The notes under the pieces were generated by a model that saw only the letters and a list, made by a program, of their open reading frames with translations, was not told the origin of the DNA and ran no database searches. A DNA stretch of 64,000 nucleotides from contig NZ_NIWW01000007.1 in the NCBI RefSeq assembly GCF_002201535.1, positions 124,001 through 188,000 on the forward strand, read 5' to 3'. The translations under genes were made by a program, and so were the position numbers. This stretch comes from Lacimicrobium sp. SS2-24. Lineage in GTDB: Bacteria > Pseudomonadota > Gammaproteobacteria > Enterobacterales > Alteromonadaceae. This document shows, one piece after another, positions 54,745 to 62,479 of this stretch; within the stretch, counting starts at the first letter, position 1, and each line of letters starts with the position of its first letter.

Positions 54745-55818
54745 ATGCAAACATTGAATGTTGAGTTGGGTGAGCGTAGCTACCCTATTTATATCGGCGT
54801 AAATGGCTTGCGCCAACCTGACCTGCTGCGTCAGCACCTTACCACCAGTAAAGTGATTGTTATCACCAATGAGGTGGTGGATGTACTCTACGGTGCCCAG
54901 GTTATGGATCTGCTCAACGGTCTGGATGCCGATAAGCTGGTGTTGCCCGATGGTGAAGAGTACAAATCTCTCGCCAGCTTCGAGCGCATTATGACCCATC
55001 TGCTGGAGCTTAACGCTGCAAGAGACACCACCCTCATCGCGCTTGGAGGGGGTGTTATCGGTGATTTAACCGGTTTCGCAGCGGCTTGCTACCAGCGCGG
55101 AATACCCTTCATTCAGATCCCCACAACACTTTTGTCTCAGGTAGATTCATCAGTCGGAGGGAAAACGGCGGTCAATCATCCGCTGGGTAAGAACATGATC
55201 GGTGCGTTTTACCAACCCAAAGCCGTCATTATTGACACCATGACCCTGTGCAGCCTGCCCCGACGGGAGTTTTCTGCAGGCATGGCAGAAGTGATCAAGT
55301 ACGGGATTATCTACGACGCTGAATTATTTAACTGGCTGGAACAACATCAGCAGGCGTTGCTCGACAAAGATCAGACCACACTGCAGGAAGTGGTCAGACG
55401 TTGCTGTGAAATCAAAGCCCTGATTGTTGCAAAAGACGAGCAGGAAAAAGGACTGCGTGCACTGCTTAATCTTGGGCATACCTTTGGTCATGCCATTGAG
55501 GCTGAGCAAGGCTATGGTAACTGGCTACATGGTGAAGCTGTTGCAACAGGCATTGTTCTTGCTTCTACCGTTGCACAGCACAAAAACTGGCTTGATGCGT
55601 CAGAACTTTGTCGTATTGTCGAGTTGCTCAAGGCTTTCAATTTGCCGGTGGCAGCACCTCAAGGAATGGGCTATGAGCGTTTTATGCAGCACATGCGACA
55701 CGACAAAAAAGTTCAGGCCAACCGAATTCGCTTCGTGATCCCAGAAGGGATCGGCAGTGCTGTAGTGACAGACGACGTAGATGAGGCATTGTTAAAAGAG
55801 ATTCTCGATGCCTCCTGA
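54745..55818 (+). CDS. aroB: 3-dehydroquinate synthase
   Basis: AroB cyclises DAHP to dehydroquinate using NAD and zinc. The 357-aa enzyme shows the NAD-binding GGGVIGDLTGFAAACYQRG near residue 105, the QVDSSVGGKTAVNHP motif, and zinc ligands in the AEVIKYG and LNLGHTFGHAIE regions plus HGEAV. It follows aroK by 30 bp. Confidence 0.97.
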   Translation: MQTLNVELGERSYPIYIGVNGLRQPDLLRQHLTTSKVIVITNEVVDVLYGAQVMDLLNGLDADKLVLPDGEEYKSLASFERIMTHLLELNAARDTTLIALGGGVIGDLTGFAAACYQRGIPFIQIPTTLLSQVDSSVGGKTAVNHPLGKNMIGAFYQPKAVIIDTMTLCSLPRREFSAGMAEVIKYGIIYDAELFNWLEQHQQALLDKDQTTLQEVVRRCCEIKALIVAKDEQEKGLRALLNLGHTFGHAIEAEQGYGNWLHGEAVATGIVLASTVAQHKNWLDASELCRIVELLKAFNLPVAAPQGMGYERFMQHMRHDKKVQANRIRFVIPEGIGSAVVTDDVDEALLKEILDAS

Positions 55819-55829
55819 CAGGTGGCAAC

Positions 55830-57242
55830 GTGCAAACAGCCTTTATTGACCTAGAAAAAAGATTACTACACCTGACCAGCTTTGTTGGTGGCCTGATTCT
55901 GCTTGCAGGTACAGGTGCATCGAAGCAACAGCGTTTTTTACGAGATTTCGTCAGTGATCTCGACGAATCCGTGAATATCGCCTTTCTCAATGCGGGTGAT
56001 GTCAAAAGCGAACAATCCTTTCGCCAACAACTTTTATCGCAGCTATTCGGTGCACAGCGTGACGCGCGTCGTCCATTGCATCAGCAGGTCGCCGCAAGCG
56101 AACTGAATCAGGGGCGCATTGTCATCGCCGTCAGTCAGGCCCGCCAGTTACCAACCGTGCTTGTTGATGAGCTATGGATGTTAAGTTCACGCAGTGACAA
56201 CCTGAGCATTGTGTTAGCTGCTGATACCGAGTGGGCCATGGAGACCAAGCAACAACTGCAAGGCGGAACTGTGCCGGTGTTGTTGCAATATGATTTTCCG
56301 GAATCCACTGAAATAGCCATGTCTGAGTTGGATCGTTTGCTTGCTGAAAAACGCCAGGCCTTTAATGCGCGACTGGCGCAGAGACAACAGCAAGACAATC
56401 CTGTCAGCAAATCCGCAAGTCTTGTCACCAGCACTCGCTTTAAAAGCGCAGCAGCCTTGGTTTTTGTAATCAGTTTTGGCGGACTTATACACTGGTTTCA
56501 TCCTGAATTAGTGGGGCAACTTTTGCCAGCGAATGCACTGGCTATGGTGCATTCATCATTGCCACCAGAAGACCCTCAGAAAGAGATTCTGACGGACCAG
56601 AAGCTGATTGCGGAACAGCCTGAGTCAAGCATGCCCTCAGTGGCAGAGCCGGCAGAATTAATGGAAGCAGAAAAACCGCTAGCGGCAGAAGCGCCGCCCA
56701 GCATTGAGGAAGAAAAGACTACGACTGAGGAGTCTGCGGTTCAAACCACGATGACACAAGAGGATGCAGTGCAAACCGTCACCCAATGGTCGGAGGCGGT
56801 GCAGCAGCTGAAAACGCCTGCGGCTGCTGAGAAGAATAAAGCTAACAGCAATGCGGCTTCATCCTCACCCGAGGTTGACACAGAGCTCGCTGACACTTCG
56901 CCATCGCAGCCTGAGAATGAGCCAGTACAATCGGATTATGCCTGGGATGAAGCTTACTTACTGACCTTGCCGGATTCCGAATATGTGCTGCAACTGTCGG
57001 CTGCCAGCGACAGCAACGTGCTCGAGGCGTTTATTCATCGGCATGAGCTGCAGGGCGAAAACTGGCGCTATCAGACACAGCGATACGGTGGCGACTGGCA
57101 TGTATTGTTGTTACAGGGCAGCTACCCGTCATTGCAAGAAGCCAGATCCGCGGCGAACACCTTACCGTTGCAGGTGCGGGCCGGCGAACCTTTTGCAAAA
57201 ACCATTGCTCAGATCCGTAAGGAAATTAGTTCCCAACCGTAA
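55830..57242 (+). CDS. damX: DamX-like SPOR-domain cell division protein
   Basis: 470 aa. The N-terminal third (about residues 1-190) looks like a degenerate AAA-type ATPase domain (LILLAGTGASKQQRFLRDF in the Walker A position lacks GKS/T). A transmembrane helix follows (ALVFVISFGGLIHWF), then a long acidic, Pro/Glu/Ala-rich linker, and a C-terminal SPOR domain (ALTLPDSEYVLQLSAASD-like to the end) that binds denuded septal glycan. It starts with GTG and lies between aroB and dam as in E. coli. Confidence 0.9.
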   Translation: MQTAFIDLEKRLLHLTSFVGGLILLAGTGASKQQRFLRDFVSDLDESVNIAFLNAGDVKSEQSFRQQLLSQLFGAQRDARRPLHQQVAASELNQGRIVIAVSQARQLPTVLVDELWMLSSRSDNLSIVLAADTEWAMETKQQLQGGTVPVLLQYDFPESTEIAMSELDRLLAEKRQAFNARLAQRQQQDNPVSKSASLVTSTRFKSAAALVFVISFGGLIHWFHPELVGQLLPANALAMVHSSLPPEDPQKEILTDQKLIAEQPESSMPSVAEPAELMEAEKPLAAEAPPSIEEEKTTTEESAVQTTMTQEDAVQTVTQWSEAVQQLKTPAAAEKNKANSNAASSSPEVDTELADTSPSQPENEPVQSDYAWDEAYLLTLPDSEYVLQLSAASDSNVLEAFIHRHELQGENWRYQTQRYGGDWHVLLLQGSYPSLQEARSAANTLPLQVRAGEPFAKTIAQIRKEISSQP

Positions 57243-57289
57243 ACCAGATTCAGTTACAATCCTGACTTTGACGTTCCAGCAGTGGCAAG

Positions 57290-58111
57290 ATGGATAATAA
57301 AAAAAGCCGTGCTTTTTTAAAATGGGCAGGTGGCAAATACAGTCTGGTCAGCGAGATTCGTGCGCTTCTTCCGGATGGAAAGCGTCTGATTGAGCCATTT
57401 GTTGGTGCGGGCTCAGTATTCCTTAATACGGAGTACCAGGATTATTTGCTGAATGACATTAATCCGGACCTCATTAACCTGTACAAGATACTGCAGCAAA
57501 AGCCAGAAAGTTATATTGCGGATGCCCGTGCACTGTTTACTCCGGCGAATAATGATGCGCAGCGTTATTATAAATTCAGAGAAGAATTTAATTTATCAAC
57601 CGATACCTACCATCGCTCAGTATTGTTTCTGTATCTGAATAGATTTGGCTATAACGGACTGTGTCGCTATAACTTATCCGGTAAATTCAATGTGCCCTTT
57701 GGCAGGTATAAAAAGCCTTACTTCCCCGAGGCGGAGCTGTATCACTTTGCCCAGAAAGCAGATCGCGCCACCTTCGTATGCAAACCTTTCGCGGAGGTAT
57801 TCAGTCTCGCCCAGCAAGGGGATATCATCTACTGCGACCCTCCTTATGCGCCAATCAGTACGACGGCTAATTTTACAGGATATGCCGGCAATGGTTTTGG
57901 CATGGCCGAGCAAAACCGTCTGGCAGACTGCGCCCGGAATACGGCATTTTCTCAGGGCATACCTGTCCTTATCAGTAATCATGATACTCAGCAGACGCGT
58001 CAGATTTACGCTGGGGCCAGCCTCAAAGAATTAAAGGTGGGCCGCTATATCAGCCAGAAAGGCCATACTCGGGCGAAGGTTGATGAACTGCTGGCGCTGT
58101 ATCAGTCTTAG
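57290..58111 (+). CDS. dam: DNA adenine methylase (GATC)
   Basis: Dam methylates adenine in GATC for mismatch repair and replication timing. The 273-aa enzyme has the SAM-binding FLKWAGGKYSLV, the FVGAGSVFLN segment, and the catalytic DPPYAP near residue 182. Its presence fits the MaoP gene in the window. Last of the aroK-aroB-damX-dam series; the usual rpe and gph do not follow. Confidence 0.97.
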   Translation: MDNKKSRAFLKWAGGKYSLVSEIRALLPDGKRLIEPFVGAGSVFLNTEYQDYLLNDINPDLINLYKILQQKPESYIADARALFTPANNDAQRYYKFREEFNLSTDTYHRSVLFLYLNRFGYNGLCRYNLSGKFNVPFGRYKKPYFPEAELYHFAQKADRATFVCKPFAEVFSLAQQGDIIYCDPPYAPISTTANFTGYAGNGFGMAEQNRLADCARNTAFSQGIPVLISNHDTQQTRQIYAGASLKELKVGRYISQKGHTRAKVDELLALYQS

Positions 58112-58185
58112 TTGACAGCCCAGGTGATGACTTGTGTAGCAAACCCTCCGTACTTTGACTTTACTGTGTGGGAGTTAAGATCGGT

Positions 58186-58872
58186 ATGATGAATGTGACA
58201 GAGATACCGGGCTTTAGTGACCCTTTTAGCTCCATTAGCCACTTGTTTGCGGCGTTAATTGCATTGTTTTTTGGTATCGCGCTGATCAGACAGGCCAGAG
58301 GATCTCTGCTGCGTTTGGCGATAGTATGCATCTACGTCTTCTCGGTCGTGTTTTTGTTGTCCATGAGCGGCGTGTTTCATTTACTTGAGCCAGGAACACT
58401 GGGCCGTGCTGTGCTGAAGCGACTTGACCACGCCGGTATCTTTTTGTTGATCGCGGGTACCTTTACCCCTATCCATGCCATTATGTTCAGAGGATTCTGG
58501 CGTTGGGGCTTTCTGACCATCATCTGGGTGCTGGCAATTACCGGAGTGACCCTCAAGACGATCTATTTTACTGATTTCGCAGAGTGGCTGGGACTGATTT
58601 TTTACATTGGCTTGGGCTGGTTGGGCATTGTGTCTGCTTACCTCACACACCGAATGCACGGCTTCACCGTGATTAAACCGCTTTTCTTCGGCGCACTGGC
58701 CTACACTCTCGGCGCGACCCTGGATTTTTTACGTGTGCCGGTATTGATTCCTGGCGTGCTGGGGCCTCATGAACTCTTTCATATCGCGGTATTGGCTGGT
58801 ATCGCCTGGCACTGGCAGTTTGTAAAAACGCTACTTACATGGCCAGATAAAAAAAGCTCTATTGAGCGCTAA
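58186..58872 (+). CDS. HlyIII/PAQR-family membrane protein (TrhA-like)
   Basis: A seven-helix membrane protein of about 228 aa in the hemolysin III family. Conserved polar residues are visible: SSISHLFAALIAL in helix 1, SGVFHLLEPG, KRLDHAGIFLLIAGTFTPI, and the final GPHELFHIAVLAGIAWHW, whose histidines with the early Ser/Asp/His form the presumed zinc site. In E. coli the relative TrhA (YqfA) affects membrane homeostasis; haemolysis is not implied. The start may be GTG 58168 or ATG 58186; GGAG lies before the latter. Confidence 0.88.
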   Translation: MMNVTEIPGFSDPFSSISHLFAALIALFFGIALIRQARGSLLRLAIVCIYVFSVVFLLSMSGVFHLLEPGTLGRAVLKRLDHAGIFLLIAGTFTPIHAIMFRGFWRWGFLTIIWVLAITGVTLKTIYFTDFAEWLGLIFYIGLGWLGIVSAYLTHRMHGFTVIKPLFFGALAYTLGATLDFLRVPVLIPGVLGPHELFHIAVLAGIAWHWQFVKTLLTWPDKKSSIER

Positions 58873-59195
58873 TTCAGAGAAACCCTGTATCTCACCAACC
58901 CATCTAAGACGACCGTACCGGAATGTGTTGCTCAGCCCACCCTAATAGCTCTGGCGTTTCGCCCGTGATGTCGCCAACATCGAAGCCATATGTGACGGTT
59001 TATGCTATATCCCCCAGATCACTGATGTGGTTATCTATGTATACGGCGATTCCAGTGTTTAAGCATCCCCGTCAAAGCGTTTACACGAAGGAGATGGTCG
59101 CCTTTCTCCACGGTGGCTCGGCAAAATGCGGTATATGATTTTTTTTCTTATTGCGCTGTGTTTAAATACAGAAAAATAATAAGACTTGTGCGCCA
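58873..59195. other. 323-bp gap between the HlyIII gene and the pilin gene
   Basis: No intact gene. The left two thirds contain a possible decayed coding segment on the minus strand (listed separately). The right end (59140-59190) is A+T-rich and presumably carries the pilin promoter. Confidence 0.45.
58904..59120 (-). pseudogene. Possible remnant of a degraded gene
   Basis: Read on the minus strand, one frame gives protein-like text ending TYGFDVGDITGETPELL and, after WAEQHIPVRSS, a stop at 58904. An in-frame TAA at 59000-59002 interrupts it; upstream of that comes CLNTGIAVYIDNHISDLG, and a +1 frame shift is needed to continue into GDHLLRVNALTG. The composition looks coding but I do not recognise the family. 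It may be chance. Confidence 0.3.
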
Positions 59196-59711
59196 ATGCA
59201 AACCTACTCAAAGAAAGCGGGCTTTACCCTGATAGAGCTCATCATTGTTATTGTCATTCTTGGTGTTCTTGCGGTAACGGCTGCGCCCCGTTTTATCGAC
59301 ATCGATCGTGATGCGCGCATTGCTGTGCTTGAAAACATGAGCGGACAGATTAAATCGATGGCGCAGCTTGCCCAGGTTAAAGCAAGAGTTAACGGGATCC
59401 GTCCTTCCTTAACCAATCCAGGCGGATTGCAAACTGACTATGTCGTAGACTTTGGTTTTGGCAGTGCTGAAGTTGACTGGCGCAATTTATGCCCCGAGTC
59501 TCAGGCGGAGGGTGGGGATCAGCTGGAAATGATTGATTTTATGAATATCGATTTAGAATCAGGCTTGAGTCACCGCGCTACGAATCAACACACCCTTATC
59601 GGCTACGTTGTCCCCTCATCGGGAACACCCACCAACCAGGGATGTTATGTGCTTTACGACTCATTTGGTTCGCCAAACTGTACCGTGGAGGTGATCACCA
59701 ATGATTGCTAG
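59196..59711 (+). CDS. Type IV pilin-like protein (MSHA/pseudopilin type)
   Basis: 171 aa with a class III signal: a short basic leader MQTYSKKAG cleaved before FTLIELIIVIVILGVLAVTAAP, the conserved hydrophobic N-terminal helix with Glu5. The C-terminal half has cysteines (CYVLYDSFGSPNCTVEVITNDC) able to form the D-loop. It resembles MSHA pilins but stands alone, without assembly genes nearby, so it would rely on machinery encoded elsewhere, perhaps including pilMNOPQ. Confidence 0.87.
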   Translation: MQTYSKKAGFTLIELIIVIVILGVLAVTAAPRFIDIDRDARIAVLENMSGQIKSMAQLAQVKARVNGIRPSLTNPGGLQTDYVVDFGFGSAEVDWRNLCPESQAEGGDQLEMIDFMNIDLESGLSHRATNQHTLIGYVVPSSGTPTNQGCYVLYDSFGSPNCTVEVITNDC

Positions 59712-59833
59712 AAGCACAACAGCTTATCAGCCCCCTGAGCAGGTTGACTGTTTACCCTTTCAGGGGTCTGAATGCACCGAGCAGAGAGCCAGGCTCAATT
59801 TTTAATTTACCACTTAGAAAAGCGAGTCAAACC

Positions 59834-60028
59834 ATGGGTGTACCAACCCGAAGTCAGATAAAACCGGGCAGCAAGGTCGCCATCGTGCAAAAGCAGGATC
59901 AGCGCAGTGGTGAGCTTACCGAAGGCGTTGTGCAAACACTGCTGACCAAATCACCCAGTCATCCTCACGGTATTAAGGTACGCCTGGAAAGCGGTGAAGT
60001 AGGCCGGGTGCAATCATTGCTCGAATAA
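59834..60028 (+). CDS. YwbE/DUF2196 family small protein
   Basis: A 64-aa protein starting MGVPTRSQIKPGSKVAIVQKQDQRSGELTEGVV and containing HPHGIKVRLESGEVGRVQ. The family is widespread, small and of unknown function, with an SH3-like pattern of strands. The frame is open to 59705, but the ATG at 59834 matches the family start. Confidence 0.85.
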   Translation: MGVPTRSQIKPGSKVAIVQKQDQRSGELTEGVVQTLLTKSPSHPHGIKVRLESGEVGRVQSLLE

Positions 60029-60202
60029 AGGTTCATATCTCTATGGGTTGAGGTTTCCCGATTCATTCTTAAGCACTTCTGGTCAGTATAATTTAAGTAA
60101 CAAAATTTTAAGCCGGCAGTACACCCTTTAAAGGCTTGCTATGATGAGGATAAAACTTCGCTGTATTGCGAAGATGTTTCATATATTTCAAGGGGGTTCG
60201 CG

Positions 60203-60418
60203 ATGAATAAGGATATTAAAGGCCTGTGCCTGTTTCTCGGCTTAATAGGTATCGGTTACGTTGCTTTACTGGTGTTGGTGGCGTTGCTGACCGGCGCCAA
60301 AATCCTAAAAAGCATTATGTTTATTTCGGTGTTTTCGTCATTCCTGATCAGCCTGGGACTGACCCCCGAGGTGAAACAGCGCCTGGCGCTTTACCTTAAA
60401 TCGCTGACCTATAAATAA
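60203..60418 (+). CDS. Small two-helix membrane protein, unknown
   Basis: 71 aa, preceded by AAGGGGGT 6-7 bases before the ATG. It has two hydrophobic segments (about residues 8-30 and 36-51) and a basic C-terminus (KQRLALYLKSLTYK). I do not recognise a family. The ribosome site and clean coding character support a real gene. Confidence 0.65.
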   Translation: MNKDIKGLCLFLGLIGIGYVALLVLVALLTGAKILKSIMFISVFSSFLISLGLTPEVKQRLALYLKSLTYK

Positions 60419-60511
60419 GTGCGAGAACACGGAAGACGCCGCGCTTAAAAAAACAGTGCGGCTGAAATATTCCCTGCGTATACTGAGGAAAAATACCGAG
60501 GAACATCTATC

Positions 60512-60979
60512 ATGAAATCCCTGTCCTGCTTAGTGCTGTCTACACTTGTCATTGGCTTATCACTCCCGGCCTTTGCCGATGATAAAGATAAAGAAGCCCG
60601 CGAATTGCGTACCGAACAGCGAGATGCTGTGATTGAAAAAAGAGAAGCTGAGCGTGAAGCAAGATTAGAAAAAGCGGAAGCAGAGCGGGAAGCCAAACTG
60701 GAAAGCAACGAGGCCGAGCGGGAACGCAGCCAGGCCCATGCACAAGAGCAGCGTGAAGCCGCTCAGGCGAAAAGGGAACATGCCCGTGAAGCAGGATTAG
60801 AAAAAGCAGAAGCGAAACGCGAAGCTCGCAAAGAGTATGAAGAAAGTGAGCGGGAAGCCGCAAAGTATGCCCGCGAGCAGGAGCGGGAAAGTCGCAACGC
60901 AGAGCGCGAGGCACGTAAGGCGGAGAAAAAGCTGGAACGTGAAGCTCGTAAAGAGCAGAAAAAGCGTGATAAAAAATAG
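60512..60979 (+). CDS. Exported protein made of one long charged helix
   Basis: 155 aa: a signal peptide (MKSLSCLVLSTLVIGLSLPAFA) followed by about 130 residues composed almost only of E, K, R, A, Q and D, in repeats like EREARLEKAEAEREAKLE and AKREHAREAGLEKAEAKR. This is a classic E/R/K single-alpha-helix or coiled-coil pattern without heptad hydrophobics. It is probably a rigid periplasmic rod or spacer, or a metal- or nucleic-acid-interacting polyampholyte; function unknown. The start is ATG with no close homolog known to me. Confidence 0.75.
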   Translation: MKSLSCLVLSTLVIGLSLPAFADDKDKEARELRTEQRDAVIEKREAEREARLEKAEAEREAKLESNEAERERSQAHAQEQREAAQAKREHAREAGLEKAEAKREARKEYEESEREAAKYAREQERESRNAEREARKAEKKLEREARKEQKKRDKK

Positions 60980-61023
60980 TTTTCTGCGGGTAAAGTCAGG
61001 CTGCTCAGGGGAGCCTTGTACCT

Positions 61024-61236
61024 ATGATTAAACCCATATCCGAGTCTACGATTACCTGCCCTGAGTGCGGACACCGCAAAACCGAGCTGATGCCGACAAA
61101 TTGTTGTCAGTTTTTTTATGAGTGTGAAAACTGCCAAAGTGTGCTCAAACCCGAAACGGGTGACTGTTGTGTGTACTGCTCTTATGGCACCGTCCCCTGC
61201 CCACCTATTCAACAAGGCTCAGACTGCTGTAGCTAG
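61024..61236 (+). CDS. GDCC-type cysteine-rich small protein
   Basis: A 70-aa protein with 12 cysteines in CPECGH, NCCQ, CENCQ, GDCCVYCSYGTVPCPP and a final DCC. The GDCCVxCSYG.V.CPP signature marks a known family of small metal-binding-looking proteins often found near heavy-metal transport genes. It probably binds zinc, copper or a similar metal. A MerC-like protein is encoded elsewhere in this window, but not next to it. Confidence 0.8.
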   Translation: MIKPISESTITCPECGHRKTELMPTNCCQFFYECENCQSVLKPETGDCCVYCSYGTVPCPPIQQGSDCCS

Positions 61237-61321
61237 TCCCCCACTGACAGACTTTGAAACATAAAAATAGGTTAACGACGTCGCTACAGGCGCTAGCATG
61301 AATGCTAAAAAGGAATCACCG

Positions 61322-61756
61322 ATGCAGGGCTTTTTCGTCTCATCAGATCAAAAGAATCTGAATTTTGAAACCATCTACGGATTTATTTCACAAAGCTATT
61401 GGGCCAAGGGTATTCCCAGAGCCACCATGCAAAAAGCCATTGAAAACTCACTGGTATTTGGCGTTTATACGGATGCAGGCGAACAAGTGGGTTTTGCCCG
61501 GGTGACCACAGACAAAGCCACTTTTGCGTACCTGGCAGATGTGTTTGTTATGGATTCTCATCGCGGCCTCGGGCTTGGCCGACTGCTAATGAATAGCATT
61601 GTCGAACATCCGGACATGCAGGGTCTCAGGCGCTTTATGCTGGCAACACGGGATGCTCATGGACTGTATGCCAAATATGGTTTTGAGCCCGTGGGTGAGT
61701 CACCCAGTTTAATGCAAATCTGTATTCCCGATATCTATAGCCAAGCAACCAACTAG
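61322..61756 (+). CDS. GNAT-family N-acetyltransferase
   Basis: 144 aa with a GNAT fold: YGFISQSYWAKGIPRATMQKAIENSL at the start, ATFAYLADVFVMDSHRGLGLGRLLMNSIVEH as the acetyl-CoA motif (R-G-L-G-L-G), and the family ending AHGLYAKYGFEPV. This small subgroup (YpeA/Mcc-like in pattern) has unknown substrates. The frame opens at 61298; AAGGA lies six bases before the ATG at 61322. Confidence 0.85.
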   Translation: MQGFFVSSDQKNLNFETIYGFISQSYWAKGIPRATMQKAIENSLVFGVYTDAGEQVGFARVTTDKATFAYLADVFVMDSHRGLGLGRLLMNSIVEHPDMQGLRRFMLATRDAHGLYAKYGFEPVGESPSLMQICIPDIYSQATN

Positions 61757-61798
61757 AGGTTTCCAATCTTTAGAGGGATGAAGAACAAGGAGCATGTT

Positions 61799-62281
61799 TT
61801 GAGAAAAATCATGATTTTTGGCAACTCAGGCTCAGGGAAATCGACCCTGGCAAAAAAGCTGGCGGAAGCAGAACAGCTTGCCCATCTTGATCTTGACACC
61901 CTGGCCTGGCAACCGGACATGCCCCCCCAACGGAAACCGGTTAGCGAATCGGCCGAGGCCATTGAGGCATTTATTCGTGAACATTCAGCCTGGGTCATTG
62001 AAGGGTGCTACGCCGACTTGCTTGAGCTGGTGTTGCCGCATTCCCCGGAGTTGGTTTATCTGAATCTGCCTATCGAAGACTGTGTCGCCAATGCAAAAGC
62101 GCGTCCTTGGGAGCCACATAAATACCCGTCTAAAGAGGCACAGGATGCCAACCTGGACATGCTGATTGATTGGATCCGCCAGTACGCCCATCGCGATGAT
62201 TGCTTTTCACAGCAGGCTCATCAACGCTTGTATCAGCAATATAGCGGCAAAAAGACCGAATACACCTCCAATCAACAATAG
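61799..62281 (+). CDS. P-loop nucleotide kinase-like protein (DNA topology modulation-like)
   Basis: About 160 aa with Walker A IFGNSGSGKSTLAKKLAE at the start, then the HLDLDTLAWQP and EAFIREHSAWVIEGCYADL segments typical of small shikimate/adenylate-kinase-like ATPases annotated as topology modulation proteins. The substrate is unknown. An ATG lies at 61778, but AAGGAG six bases before the TTG at 61799 makes that the better start. Its last 97 bases are duplicated 1,521 bp downstream beyond the DUF5694 gene. Confidence 0.8.
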   Translation: MRKIMIFGNSGSGKSTLAKKLAEAEQLAHLDLDTLAWQPDMPPQRKPVSESAEAIEAFIREHSAWVIEGCYADLLELVLPHSPELVYLNLPIEDCVANAKARPWEPHKYPSKEAQDANLDMLIDWIRQYAHRDDCFSQQAHQRLYQQYSGKKTEYTSNQQ

Positions 62282-62287
62282 ATGGCA
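62185..62287 (+). repeat. 103-bp direct repeat, left copy (3' end of the P-loop gene)
   Basis: It matches 63706-63808 at 102 of 103 positions; the one difference is G at 62215 against T at 63736. It spans the last 97 bases of the P-loop gene with its TAG stop and six more. A perfect 10-bp palindrome CATCGCGATG lies near its left edge (62189-62198). Confidence 0.95.
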
Positions 62288-62479
62288 GTTTAAGCTTGAT
62301 CTGACCCTGAGGGATCTGTTGACCCTTTTTATTGGTAACACTTTTCTATGGCCCCTTTTATAATTGAGGGCAGTCTTTTGCTTGCAGTCAGACAAAACTG
62401 TAATGTAAGCAAGTGCTTGGGAATAAAATGCTATTGAACACCCCATCTGTCTGGTTATTCGCTGAAAAGAGATTTGCAT

